In this document: piece by piece, positions 52,903 through 61,710 of the stretch
How the letters are laid out: every line of letters starts with the position of its first letter
How positions within the stretch are numbered: the stretch's first letter is position 1
From: Oscillospiraceae bacterium
Lineage (GTDB): Bacteria > Bacillota > Clostridia > Oscillospirales > Ruminococcaceae
DNA: 64,000 nucleotides
Direction: 5' to 3'
Assembly: GCA_018110925.1 (NCBI GenBank)
Contig: JAGAZJ010000016.1
Span: 86,472 to 150,471, forward strand
Position numbers and translations under genes: made by a program
Notes under the pieces: model-generated
The model's database searches: none
Seen by the model: the letters and a program-made list of their open reading frames with translations, nothing else
Told to the model about the DNA's origin: nothing

Positions 52903-53364
52903 TTACTTTTTGTACTGCACAAGCGTCATTTTGTCATTTATCACAATGACAAAACCTGTCTGATGATAGCCCATCTTTTCATAGAGATGGCAGTTGCCCG
53001 CCTCTTCCAGTATCGTCATAAGCTCCCAGTTGTCAGCGCCGTGTATCTTCTCTGCTTCACGGATAGCGTCTGACGCATATCCCATTTTCCTGTGAGCGGG
53101 AGCGATAAACAGCGGTGATATGCGCTTCGGTGTGCCATCATTGGCATCATACACCCTTATCGCACCGACTTTCTCATCCTCACTGACGATATAATAGAAA
53201 TGCGTTTCAGGCATACCCAGACGCTGTTCGGTCTTTTCAAGCGGCTCACAGGCAGGATTTGTCTCTGTATCATGGTATCGCTCATACAGCTCCGCAAACG
53301 CCGACTTCTGCATCTGCCATACCGTTTCTGCTTCATCCATGCCGATCTGTACAAGTTTCAACAT
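52903..53364 (-). CDS. GNAT-family N-acetyltransferase in the tyrosine T-box operon
   Basis: This 153-residue GNAT protein has a conserved core: YYIVSEDEKVGAIRVYDANDGTPKRISPLFIAPAHRKMGYASDAIREAEKI, with the acetyl-CoA loop and a final strand YEKMGYHQTGF. The substrate is unknown. The start at 53364 is set by AAGGTGGTG. Its location between the T-box terminator and tyrS means its expression rises when uncharged tRNA-Tyr accumulates; a role in tyrosine-like substrate handling is only conjecture. Confidence 0.9.
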   Translation of the reverse strand: MLKLVQIGMDEAETVWQMQKSAFAELYERYHDTETNPACEPLEKTEQRLGMPETHFYYIVSEDEKVGAIRVYDANDGTPKRISPLFIAPAHRKMGYASDAIREAEKIHGADNWELMTILEEAGNCHLYEKMGYHQTGFVIVINDKMTLVQYKK

Positions 53365-53389
53365 GATTACACCACCTTGTAATATAATA

Positions 53390-53655
53390 GCCCCCGGTAT
53401 GCATAGCATACCGGGGGCGAAATATCATCTCTGATGGATCGCTGTACCACCCTGGCTTCGCATTATCTGTCAAAGATAATGCCTCTACAAAGCTGTAACG
53501 TGCTCTGCTGCTGCACGGACCGCCATTTCCTGCGGTCTGCTGATAGGTGCGTACCCACAGCCTCCGTCACCTGCTCACACCGTCCGCAGGCTCTCTGTAT
53601 CGGGACTCATCATCTGAGATGCTGTGCTTCTTACCCGTCATAGCATTTTGATATT
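53390..53655 (-). ncRNA. Tyrosine T-box leader
   Basis: The leader carries conserved AGAGAG (53602-53590 region) in stem I, a candidate specifier UAC (53553-53551), and the T-box CCAGGGTGGTACAGC (53455-53441). A 3' TTTCGCCCCCGG strand can pair with the T-box or enter the terminator. The terminator is GCCCCCGGTATGC (53390-53402) with GCATACCGGGGGC (53406-53418), a perfect 13-bp stem. The UAC specifier agrees with tyrS downstream. Confidence 0.93.
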
Positions 53656-53661
53656 GGTGTT

Positions 53662-53690
53662 ATGTTACCACATAAATCTCGGTTTGTCAA
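53662..53690 (-). promoter_or_regulatory. Promoter of the T-box/GNAT/tyrS operon
   Basis: On the minus strand TTGACA (53690-53685), 17 bases, TAACAT (53667-53662). Confidence 0.8.
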
Positions 53691-53706
53691 GAGTTTTTTT
53701 TGAAAA

Positions 53707-55443
53707 TCAATAGTTTTTCAGCACATTTATTGCACCTATGACTATCTCGGTAGCACGTTCTATGTCTTTTCGCATAGTTTCAGTGCTCTCGTTGGAGCGA
53801 GCCATCTCAACAGCCTGATCGACAGTTTCCCTGCCGACCTCCTCCTGCGTGCGGTAGATGTCATCCAGCTGCTGGAGGGCAAAGGTCTCAAAATTCTTGT
53901 AGCAATCCTTGAGATCCTTTATGGTGCTGTTCCTTATATCGTCATAGTTCTCAAGCGCTGAGTCTATGATATCCGAACGTCTGTTCTTCTTCATGATATT
54001 GCGGAAGAAGGGCATGGTCGCAAGAGGGAAGCCGACATCTCTCGATGCGCCCTGCGAAGCCGCCTGCTTTATCTTATCCGCTACGAAGGTATTCACGTTC
54101 ACAGCCTCACTGCAAGAGATCCTTGCACTTGAAAGATTCTGGATACCCAGCTTTCTGGAGAGCTGTGAGCCCATTTCGTTTATTATGTCGTTGAGTCGCT
54201 GACCGTGTATCTCAAGGCAGCGTCTGTAAGCCTCGCCCACCTTGTCCATGAGGTAGGAGTAGAAGTGACGCTCCACATCAGCCTCGTCGGCAGTGCTGCG
54301 GCAACTTACTATATCCTCTCTCAGCTTGGTGAAGAACTCATACATCCAGCGCTCCGCCTCCTGCTTCATCTCTGTGATAGAGAGAAGTATCTTCGGCTTC
54401 TGGCTGTCAAGAGCGGCGGCAAGGGTGGTGCATTCCTTTTCAAAATCGGTCTTTAAACGTTCAAGCTTCTCCTTGTCCATCTTCATCATGTCGCTTATCA
54501 TATTGAGCCTGCTGAGGGTATCAGTCATCATTATCTGGAGCATTGAGAACACACGCTGTGTGCGTATGGTGTCCTTCTGAGTTATCAGCTCACGCCCCAG
54601 CGCACGCTCAAATTTCAGGAACTGGTTCTCATAGTATTCCTGGAAGCCCTTTATGTCGGGACGGTTAAGACCTATCTTGCGTCGGTATTCATCAATACCG
54701 CTGATGCCGTAGACCTCCGCCACGGGTATTATCTGCGCACACTTCTCGCTTATGTGGTTGACTATGCGCTCTATATCCTCCATGGAGTTCATGGCATCTA
54801 TCATATTTATCAGCACGAACACCTTGCTGAAATTCTGCGGAACGATCTGGCTCGCTATGAAATACTGCTCACTTTCGGAGAACGGCGACAGCGCAGATGC
54901 CACATATATGACCGCATCGGCCTTTACAAGGAAGTCCTTAACCAGATAGTCAAGCTCATCAAGGTCGGACAGACCCGGAGTATCGACCACCTGTATCTCC
55001 TTTAGTATCGGCGCATCACTTTTGACATCTATGTATTCCAGCGCACCGGGGAAATAATCGAGCAGTCCCAGCAATCTCTCACGGCTCAGGTCATCGGGTG
55101 TCAGCGTGACCCTCTTGCCGTTTGACAGCACAGCCTCCACCGACTGTGTCTCACCGTAGGAAAAGCGGTTTATCGTGAATGTCTCGGGCGCTACGTTCAC
55201 GGGTGCGGCGGAACGGCCGAGAATGGCGTTGATTATCGTGCTCTTGCCTCTCTTGAAATCGCCTATGATGACCAGAGAGAAGGGCTCGCTCATCTTGCTG
55301 TCGATTATGGAGTCCCACTTTTTCATTCTCTGTGTGACGTCCTCACCGAGTATAGCAGAGAGCTCAGGGTCTTTTATCAGCCTGCCGAGCTCGTTTCGCA
55401 CAAATTCTATGTCACGTTCGGCATTGTCGTAATTTTTCTCCAT
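53707..55443 (-). CDS. Dynamin-like GTPase without membrane segment
   Basis: This 578-residue protein has G1 GDFKRGKST near residue 62, a G3 DTPGLSD near 155 and a G4-like INMID near 212, followed by a long helical stalk. Heptad-like regions are at about 300-345 and 500-560. No paddle-like hydrophobic stretch was seen. It probably acts with the second, membrane-inserting dynamin of the operon. Bacterial dynamins remodel or protect membranes. Two tandem ATGs exist; the second (55443) is better spaced from GGGGGG. The gene ends just before the T-box promoter. Confidence 0.92.
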   Translation of the reverse strand: MEKNYDNAERDIEFVRNELGRLIKDPELSAILGEDVTQRMKKWDSIIDSKMSEPFSLVIIGDFKRGKSTIINAILGRSAAPVNVAPETFTINRFSYGETQSVEAVLSNGKRVTLTPDDLSRERLLGLLDYFPGALEYIDVKSDAPILKEIQVVDTPGLSDLDELDYLVKDFLVKADAVIYVASALSPFSESEQYFIASQIVPQNFSKVFVLINMIDAMNSMEDIERIVNHISEKCAQIIPVAEVYGISGIDEYRRKIGLNRPDIKGFQEYYENQFLKFERALGRELITQKDTIRTQRVFSMLQIMMTDTLSRLNMISDMMKMDKEKLERLKTDFEKECTTLAAALDSQKPKILLSITEMKQEAERWMYEFFTKLREDIVSCRSTADEADVERHFYSYLMDKVGEAYRRCLEIHGQRLNDIINEMGSQLSRKLGIQNLSSARISCSEAVNVNTFVADKIKQAASQGASRDVGFPLATMPFFRNIMKKNRRSDIIDSALENYDDIRNSTIKDLKDCYKNFETFALQQLDDIYRTQEEVGRETVDQAVEMARSNESTETMRKDIERATEIVIGAINVLKNY

Positions 55444-55460
55444 CATAAGACCCCCCTTTC

Positions 55461-56435
55461 TCAGTCCTGTTCATCCATATCAGCGATTATATCACAGCGT
55501 ATCTCAAGAGTCTGCTTGTTGCTGATATGCGACGAGGGGCGTTTAAGGTCGGGGCGCCATATGTAGAGTATCTCACAGGTCGTGAACTCCGTCCCTGCGA
55601 ATATACGTCTTTCGTCCGGCTTTGTGGTAGGTGAGAGGCGAAGTTCTCTCACAGGCGTCACATGGAGCTTGCTATGCTTTTCCATGATAGCCGCAAGGTC
55701 TATATCCTTGTCCTGCTTGCCGTAGGAATCGGGTATGCCCTTCTGTCTGACGGAAGCAAAAATCTCCGGGAACTTGGTCGGGTCGTCGAGACAGATTATT
55801 CCTGCCCTGTCGGCAGTTATATCGCCTGCGACCAGCCATTTGTTCAGGTTGTAGTTGAGCTCTCTTATATTCGACTTTGACTCGTCGCCGAGAGTGCCGT
55901 CGCCCGTGAGGTCGCCCTTGCTGATGCCGGGATATGTGAAAGCATAGTTGAAGGGACAGTGCCTGTTCTGTATCCTGCCGCATTCACAGCCGATAAGGTA
56001 GCAAAGCTCATCATGGGTACACATTTCTGCGATGTCTCTCGACATAACGATGCAGTTCTCCACACCGTCGCCCACAAGACAGAATATATCGGGCACGTCG
56101 CCCGCCTTCTTGACGAGCACTTCGGGAAGGCTTATCTGGAGCCTGTCACTGCAGGTCTTGGCAGCCTCGTATGCCTTGGCATACTGCATAGAGCCCGCAA
56201 CATCGGCAGACTGGAAATATCTCTTGTAGCGGTTGGGTATATCCGCCGATACTATCGTCTTGTACAGCTTTGACCAGCCGGCAAAGCCGCCTATCTTCTG
56301 TCTCATCGCAAAGTCCGCATCGAACGCATAATCGAGAGTACCGCCTATGACGTGCTCCTGATATGAGCGTGTGCGCTGTGCGAGGTAGTCAGAGAACGAC
56401 GTATTTATTTCCATAAGGGGATTATTATCCATCAT
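55461..56435 (-). CDS. M48-peptidase-like protein lacking the catalytic motif
   Basis: This 324-residue soluble protein lies between two dynamin genes. Its middle reads THDELCYLIGCECGRIQNRH, which lines up with the LxxVLGHELGHIKNGH segment of M48 metallopeptidases. The two zinc-binding His of HExxH are Cys and Arg, and the later GDITADRAG stands where the Glu ligand EYxADR would be. It is therefore probably a non-proteolytic relative. An alternative is an unrelated fold with a chance match. The start at 56435 follows GGGAGG by nine bases. It overlaps neither neighbour. Confidence 0.7.
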   Translation of the reverse strand: MMDNNPLMEINTSFSDYLAQRTRSYQEHVIGGTLDYAFDADFAMRQKIGGFAGWSKLYKTIVSADIPNRYKRYFQSADVAGSMQYAKAYEAAKTCSDRLQISLPEVLVKKAGDVPDIFCLVGDGVENCIVMSRDIAEMCTHDELCYLIGCECGRIQNRHCPFNYAFTYPGISKGDLTGDGTLGDESKSNIRELNYNLNKWLVAGDITADRAGIICLDDPTKFPEIFASVRQKGIPDSYGKQDKDIDLAAIMEKHSKLHVTPVRELRLSPTTKPDERRIFAGTEFTTCEILYIWRPDLKRPSSHISNKQTLEIRCDIIADMDEQD

Positions 56436-56451
56436 ACTGTCATGCCTCCCG

Positions 56452-58512
56452 TTATTCCTCATCAGAGAGTATATCGGTCAGCGTCTTATGGAGAGTATAG
56501 GTCGAGGCGAGCATACTGCCCACGTTCTCGGCTATATTCTGAAGTCTCAGCTTTTCGTTATCCGACATTTCTTTCTTCTGCTGCTTGGTCTCGTTGAGAT
56601 CATCGAGGGTCTTCTGTGTATCCTTGAGGATTATCTCTGTCTCCTGCTCGATCTGGTTTTTAAGTCCCGTAAACGAGCTGTATACCTGCTGACGCACGGA
56701 TTCCGTGAAGTCAGAGTTTATCTTCATCTCGTGGAACTGCTTTGAAACGCTCTGCTTGAAGCTCTGCTTGAACTTCTCTATGCGCTCGTCAACAAGGAAC
56801 TTGTCAACGGCGAATTTGCCCGTGAACGTGCCTGCAAAGCCTGCAAGAGCCATAAGGCAGATACCTGCGGGCGTGAGGAACGCACCGCCGACAAAGGCGG
56901 TAACGAGCAGGAAGGATGTTGCGAGCCATGTGGTAAGACCCGTAAGGCCGCCCAGTAGGGCGCCCTTGACGCCTGCCTCCCTGAAACCCACGAACAGGCC
57001 GCCTATACCGCCCGTGCCGATAACGGAGCCGATAACGCTGTCAACGACGCCGCCGGCTCTCGCACGTCTTTCGGGGGCGACGGAGAACAGCTCCTGGATA
57101 CGGTTGAGCGACTCAAAGAACTCATCCTGGAAGGACTGCAAACGCACTGCCTCCTCAGAAAGTCCTATGTTGATATCGTTCTGGATCTGCTCACAGATGA
57201 GCTGAGCCTTGTTCTCGATGTTTTCCTTTATCTTCTGGGTGAGCTTCTCATAGACTATCTTCAGCTTCTCGCGCTTGAGATCCTCAGCGCTCATCTGATA
57301 GTCGTCTATGACCTGCATAGCCGTTTCTTCTATCTTTACCCAGTACTCGTCAAGTATGGGCTGGAGTTTTTCAAAAACATTGTTCGCCGCATTGTTTATG
57401 CGCACGAATTCCTCTCTCTTCTTGGTACGGATATCCTCGATCTCGTCGATAGCGAGCTGGTATTTCTCCATGAATTCGTCTGTCTCCATGACAAGGGCAT
57501 TCTCGTGGAGGACGATGGAGTTTATTATCTCTGAACCGGAGCTTATGATCTTGTTTGCAAGTATCTGGAGGGTAATAGAACCTCTTTCCTTGGTGAGCAT
57601 CGTTTCAAGGACGTTCTCAAAGGTGGGGAAGTTGGACTCTGCCAGCATCTCCATATCGCCGGCTTCCTTTGCCATGAGAGCCTTCTTTGCATAAACGCCT
57701 ATAACCTTGGGCTTGCCTATCTTGCGCTTGTACACGGCAAACTCCTTTGAGTTCTCACCCATGACCTTCTTCGCCTTGTCCATAACATAACTGCTTATGC
57801 GCTTTTCGACAGTTTCCACTATCCTGTCCTCATCCTCCTTTGAGAACGTACCGAAGCAGTTTACGGCGAATATGATACGACCGAGGTCGGAGGTGAGCAT
57901 CTTGTTTTCAAGAAAATCCTTCTCAAACTGTGAGAACGGGGAGTTCGCACTTATGACGAATACAGCTGCATCTATCTCGGGAAGTATGGACATGGTGACA
58001 TTTGTCATCTGTTCATCATCGTTGAGACCCGGGGTATCTATTATATCCACATGATTCTTGCAGAAATCGGTGTCATAGTATACCGTGGCTTCCTTTACGG
58101 TCTCTGCCTTTTTCTCAGACTCAAAGGACAGCTTGGTGACGTAGTCTGCCAGCTTGTTTATATCAACTTTTTCGGTCTGACCGTCCTTGTACTCTACGAC
58201 AACATACGGCTCTTTGCTGTATGTTACCCTGTTAAGGGTAGCAGTCGCAGGAAGAACGTCCGCAGGAAGGACCTCCTGACCGAGTATGGCGTTTATGAGA
58301 GTGCTCTTTCCACGCTTGAATTCGCCGACAATGGCGACCTCAAAGTGGTCCTCCTCTGCCTTGGATATAACATCGCCGATAGACTGAGCGGTGTTGTCCA
58401 GGCTGAGTGACTGAGCATATTCTCTGAGCTGACTGAGTTCTTCCGTCAGATCGGTTATGGTCTCCCGAAACGACGCATAGCTGTCAAACTCATAGGTCTG
58501 TGTCTGTTCCAT
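56452..58512 (-). CDS. Dynamin-like GTPase with membrane paddle
   Basis: This 686-residue protein has G1 GEFKRGKST near residue 62, the G2 TATLNR, G3 DTPGLND near 140 and a helical stalk. A long Gly/Ala-rich hydrophobic region (about 487-566) could insert in the membrane, as in bacterial dynamin-like proteins. The C-terminus is a charged coiled coil. It is first in a three-gene operon with the pseudo-M48 and the shorter dynamin. The second ATG (58512) is used, six bases from GGGGGG. Start-region DNA is nearly identical to that of the other dynamin gene. Confidence 0.93.
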   Translation of the reverse strand: MEQTQTYEFDSYASFRETITDLTEELSQLREYAQSLSLDNTAQSIGDVISKAEEDHFEVAIVGEFKRGKSTLINAILGQEVLPADVLPATATLNRVTYSKEPYVVVEYKDGQTEKVDINKLADYVTKLSFESEKKAETVKEATVYYDTDFCKNHVDIIDTPGLNDDEQMTNVTMSILPEIDAAVFVISANSPFSQFEKDFLENKMLTSDLGRIIFAVNCFGTFSKEDEDRIVETVEKRISSYVMDKAKKVMGENSKEFAVYKRKIGKPKVIGVYAKKALMAKEAGDMEMLAESNFPTFENVLETMLTKERGSITLQILANKIISSGSEIINSIVLHENALVMETDEFMEKYQLAIDEIEDIRTKKREEFVRINNAANNVFEKLQPILDEYWVKIEETAMQVIDDYQMSAEDLKREKLKIVYEKLTQKIKENIENKAQLICEQIQNDINIGLSEEAVRLQSFQDEFFESLNRIQELFSVAPERRARAGGVVDSVIGSVIGTGGIGGLFVGFREAGVKGALLGGLTGLTTWLATSFLLVTAFVGGAFLTPAGICLMALAGFAGTFTGKFAVDKFLVDERIEKFKQSFKQSVSKQFHEMKINSDFTESVRQQVYSSFTGLKNQIEQETEIILKDTQKTLDDLNETKQQKKEMSDNEKLRLQNIAENVGSMLASTYTLHKTLTDILSDEE

Positions 58513-58623
58513 CATAAGCCCCCCATAGAGAAATATATCCGTACAGATCCGTAAGGATCTATGAAACGTTATCAGTGCGGTGATGCGCAAAAGCCCATGA
58601 AACCGCATTTTGACATATATTAC

Positions 58624-58653
58624 ATTATATCATAATTTTGAATGCAAAGTCAA
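58624..58653 (-). promoter_or_regulatory. Promoter of the dynamin operon
   Basis: On the minus strand TTGACT (58653-58648), 18 bases ending TATGA, TATAAT (58629-58624): an extended -10. The 110-base leader contains a small hairpin, AGATCC/GGATCT (58545-58560). Confidence 0.75.
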
Positions 58654-58871
58654 CCAATGCCAAACCGTCAATTTAACAAATTCGGCGGATTTTTTTAGGC
58701 GTTATACACAAATATCATCATTTAAAGCCTTACAAATATCTAAAAAGGTTACAAATCAGCAACAGCCGACCGGAACACCCCATCGGGCAAAGCCCGAAAA
58801 GGCGCATGAAATAAGGCTTTCAGAGCTTTGCCGTCATTTGTGACAAATTACGAAAAAATATCAAAAAACAC
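58654..58871. other. AT-rich intergenic region between dynamin and gapA promoters
   Basis: No gene, RNA or repeat is recognised here. One short hairpin, CGGGC/GCCCG, is near 58784. Confidence 0.5.
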
Positions 58872-58900
58872 TTGCAAAATACGCTCAAATGGTATATTAT
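58872..58900 (+). promoter_or_regulatory. Promoter of gapA
   Basis: TTGCAA (58872-58877), 17 bases, TATTAT (58895-58900). Confidence 0.7.
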
Positions 58901-58969
58901 ATATTTATGGGGGTATGTCGTCAAGGCATTACCCATTCAAAAATCTATTGATCTTAGGAGGAAATCCCA

Positions 58970-60007
58970 ATGTCAGTTAAAGTTGCTATCAATGGTTTCG
59001 GCCGTATCGGTCGTCTTGCATTCAGACAGATGTTTGATGCTCCGGGTTATGAGGTAGTTGCTATCAACGATCTCACAAAGCCCTCCATGCTCGCTCACCT
59101 TCTCAAGTATGATACTGCTCAGAAGGGCTACTGCGGCATAATCGGCGAGAACCTTCATACTGTTTCCGCTGATGACGAGAAGGGCACTATCACAGTTGAC
59201 GGCAAGACCCTTACCATCTATGCCAAGGCTAACGCTGCCGAGCTCCCCTGGGGCGAGATCGGCGTTGACGTTGTTCTCGAGTGCACAGGTTTCTACTGCT
59301 CCAAGGAGAAGTCTCAGGCTCATATCGACGCAGGCGCTAAGAAGGTCGTTATCTCTGCTCCCGCAGGCAACGATCTCCCCACTATCGTTTACAGCGTAAA
59401 CGAGAAGACCCTTACAAAGGATGACAAGATCATCTCTGCTGCATCCTGCACAACAAACTGCCTCGCTCCCATGGCTAAGGCTCTCAACGATTATGCTCCT
59501 ATCCAGAGCGGTATCATGAGCACGATCCATGCTTACACCGGCGACCAGATGATCCTCGACGGTCCTCACAGAAAGGGCGACCTCAGAAGAGCAAGAGCAG
59601 GCGCTGCTAACATCGTTCCCAACAGCACCGGTGCTGCTAAGGCTATCGGCCTTGTTATCCCCGAGCTCAACGGCAAGCTCATCGGTTCTGCTCAGAGAGT
59701 TCCTGTTCCCACAGGTTCCACAACTATCCTCACCGCTGTTGTTAAGGGCAAGGATGTTACCAAGGAAGGCATCAACGCTGCTATGAAGGCTGCTGCTTCC
59801 GAGTCCTTCGGTTACAACGAGGATCAGATCGTTTCCTCCGACGTTATCGGTATGAGATACGGTTCTCTCTTCGATGCTACCCAGACCATGGTTTCCAAGA
59901 TCAGCGATGACTGCTATCAGGTACAGGTAGTTTCCTGGTATGACAACGAGAACTCTTACACATCCCAGATGGTAAGAACTATCAAGTATTTCGCAGAGCT
60001 CGGCTGA
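58970..60007 (+). CDS. gapA: Glyceraldehyde-3-phosphate dehydrogenase, type I
   Basis: This 345-residue glycolytic enzyme has an N-terminal NAD fold with [13 protein letters not shown], the catalytic Cys in [13 protein letters not shown] near residue 155, and the catalytic His in [24 protein letters not shown] is near the C-terminus. Strong AGGAGG with a preferred-codon sequence indicates high expression. It is monocistronic with a good terminator. A long antisense frame results from codon bias. Confidence 0.98.
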   Translation: MSVKVAINGFGRIGRLAFRQMFDAPGYEVVAINDLTKPSMLAHLLKYDTAQKGYCGIIGENLHTVSADDEKGTITVDGKTLTIYAKANAAELPWGEIGVDVVLECTGFYCSKEKSQAHIDAGAKKVVISAPAGNDLPTIVYSVNEKTLTKDDKIISAASCTTNCLAPMAKALNDYAPIQSGIMSTIHAYTGDQMILDGPHRKGDLRRARAGAANIVPNSTGAAKAIGLVIPELNGKLIGSAQRVPVPTGSTTILTAVVKGKDVTKEGINAAMKAAASESFGYNEDQIVSSDVIGMRYGSLFDATQTMVSKISDDCYQVQVVSWYDNENSYTSQMVRTIKYFAELG

Positions 60008-60040
60008 TAAGGTCGTCTCACAGGATACATAATACCAATA

Positions 60041-60072
60041 AAACACCCGGGATTTCTCCCGGGTGTTTTTTA
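60041..60072 (+). terminator. Terminator of gapA
   Basis: AAACACCCGGGA (60041-60052), loop TTTC, TCCCGGGTGTTT (60057-60068), then TTTT. Confidence 0.93.
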
Positions 60073-60082
60073 TTATGGAGCA

Positions 60083-61699
60083 TCACTGCTTGCCAAAGGA
60101 CACATCGTATTCGATCGGTGCGTAATATGACACACCGTCGGAACTCAGCAGATAAAATGTCAGCTTCTTCACATCATTGTCCGTGATGAAATTTTTATCA
60201 ACGGTAAACTTGAACCGGCAGTTCCGATAGCCCTCTTCATTGAAATGTTCGGTGATGTCCCCTGCTTTGCGCCCATAGGGGCAGGATATCTGCACCCCGT
60301 CCGCCATGACTATCATGCCGTCAAGGTCTGACCTGTTCCGATAGTCTATCGCCCATCCCCTGAATGCATACACATCCTCGTCGGGGTCAAGCACTATACT
60401 CCCCTTTTCGCATTTCACGACACCGCCGTCATTATTCAGACAAAGCCCGTTGTCGGCTATCCATATGTCCGCAGTCTGCTGAGGCAGCTCACTGCGTTTT
60501 TTCAGTTCCTCCGCATCGTCCGAGACGAGGGGTCTTGTGGTCAGAACCTTCTCCGCAAAGCGCTCATAGCAGGAGAAAAGAACTATGTCGGGCTTTTCAC
60601 ATCTGTCAAGCTCCTCAGCCCCTGCACGCACCCTTAAATAGTCGGTATCTCTGAAATTCTCGGCAAAATATCTTGATACTGGTCTCTCGGGAAGATCACG
60701 ATACAGCGAGTCGCCGTATATCAGCAGTTTCTTGTCATTTACCGCCGAATCGTTGTGCCACATCTTTTCCTGACGAGCTATCTCCATCGGGGCTTCTTTC
60801 TGGAGTCTGTCCAGCACAGCCTCCAAAGCTTTATATTCCCCGCTTTGTGTGTCCTCCGCCACAGAAGTATCCCATACCGGGGCAGAGACTACCTCTTTTT
60901 CCAGTGCACCGACACCTATCATACCCGACAGGTCTCCCTCAATTTCGGCCGTCACGCTCATATCGGGCTCAAAGTCGGAAACAGCGTCTATACAGCCGTC
61001 AGCAAGCAGTCTCTCCATTACCTTTTCATAGACAAGATACGAGCCCTGAGCAGTCCAGTGAGTATCCGTCCTTATAAACATCGGCGCAGAAGCCTTGCCC
61101 TCTGTCAGCACATCCTTGACATTGATGACCCTTACATCCGTATTGGCGGTCAGATATTCCTCTATCTGATCCACAACGGTGGGCGATACGGCAAAATCAC
61201 CACCACTTATCTTCTCAGGATAAACGCTTGCCTTTGAGGGGACAAGCACAAGGTAATACTCTATACCGTTGCGCTTATAGTAATCAGCGACCTTCTGCTG
61301 TTCATGAGCTATCTCTTTCAGAGTATCCTCAGACAGCTTGTAAAGACCCATACCTATCTCGGTATTGTGCGACTCGGTGATAAAATAAAAGCCGTCCTTG
61401 CCCGCCTGCACCTGTGAGTTCGTCATTTTTCCGAGCAGTCTGACATTCACGGCGGTGTAGAACCTGTTGTACAGATCGGCAAAGCCGATATTGTCACTGC
61501 ACCAGTCCTCCATACCCTGAGTGAATTTTCCCGGTGTCATATCCTCTGCTGTTATATCAGGAAATGTTGCCAGTTTTCTTTTCTGTGTCTCGGAGACCTT
61601 CCCGCCCTTTATGTCCGAAGTCAGGGCGGACAGCAGTATCATACCGAAAAACGCCGATATGCCCGCAGTCATTATTACCTTATCTGCTTTAACCTTCAT
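60083..61699 (-). CDS. DHHW/AlgX-like SGNH-type protein
   Basis: This 538-residue protein has one N-terminal membrane anchor (about 7-26) and an extracellular AlgX/AlgJ-type domain. The catalytic DTHW appears in IRTDTHWTAQGSY near residue 213 and the GDS in IYGDSLYRDLP near 326. The C-terminal 120 residues form a further domain. Such proteins, paired with an MBOAT protein, O-acetylate extracellular polymers. It is 11 bases downstream of the MBOAT gene, with which it forms an operon. The polymer (peptidoglycan, exopolysaccharide or teichoic acid) is unknown. Confidence 0.9.
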   Translation of the reverse strand: MKVKADKVIMTAGISAFFGMILLSALTSDIKGGKVSETQKRKLATFPDITAEDMTPGKFTQGMEDWCSDNIGFADLYNRFYTAVNVRLLGKMTNSQVQAGKDGFYFITESHNTEIGMGLYKLSEDTLKEIAHEQQKVADYYKRNGIEYYLVLVPSKASVYPEKISGGDFAVSPTVVDQIEEYLTANTDVRVINVKDVLTEGKASAPMFIRTDTHWTAQGSYLVYEKVMERLLADGCIDAVSDFEPDMSVTAEIEGDLSGMIGVGALEKEVVSAPVWDTSVAEDTQSGEYKALEAVLDRLQKEAPMEIARQEKMWHNDSAVNDKKLLIYGDSLYRDLPERPVSRYFAENFRDTDYLRVRAGAEELDRCEKPDIVLFSCYERFAEKVLTTRPLVSDDAEELKKRSELPQQTADIWIADNGLCLNNDGGVVKCEKGSIVLDPDEDVYAFRGWAIDYRNRSDLDGMIVMADGVQISCPYGRKAGDITEHFNEEGYRNCRFKFTVDKNFITDNDVKKLTFYLLSSDGVSYYAPIEYDVSFGKQ

Positions 61700-61710
61700 A
61701 AGCCACCCCG

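Noticed and set aside
58545-58560. Riboswitch in the dynamin operon leader
   Set aside because: The only structure is a 6-bp hairpin with a 4-base loop; no known riboswitch motif was seen.
58973-60046. A 357-codon minus-strand frame over gapA
   Set aside because: It is antisense to gapA, caused by its strongly biased codons; no ribosome site or known domain.
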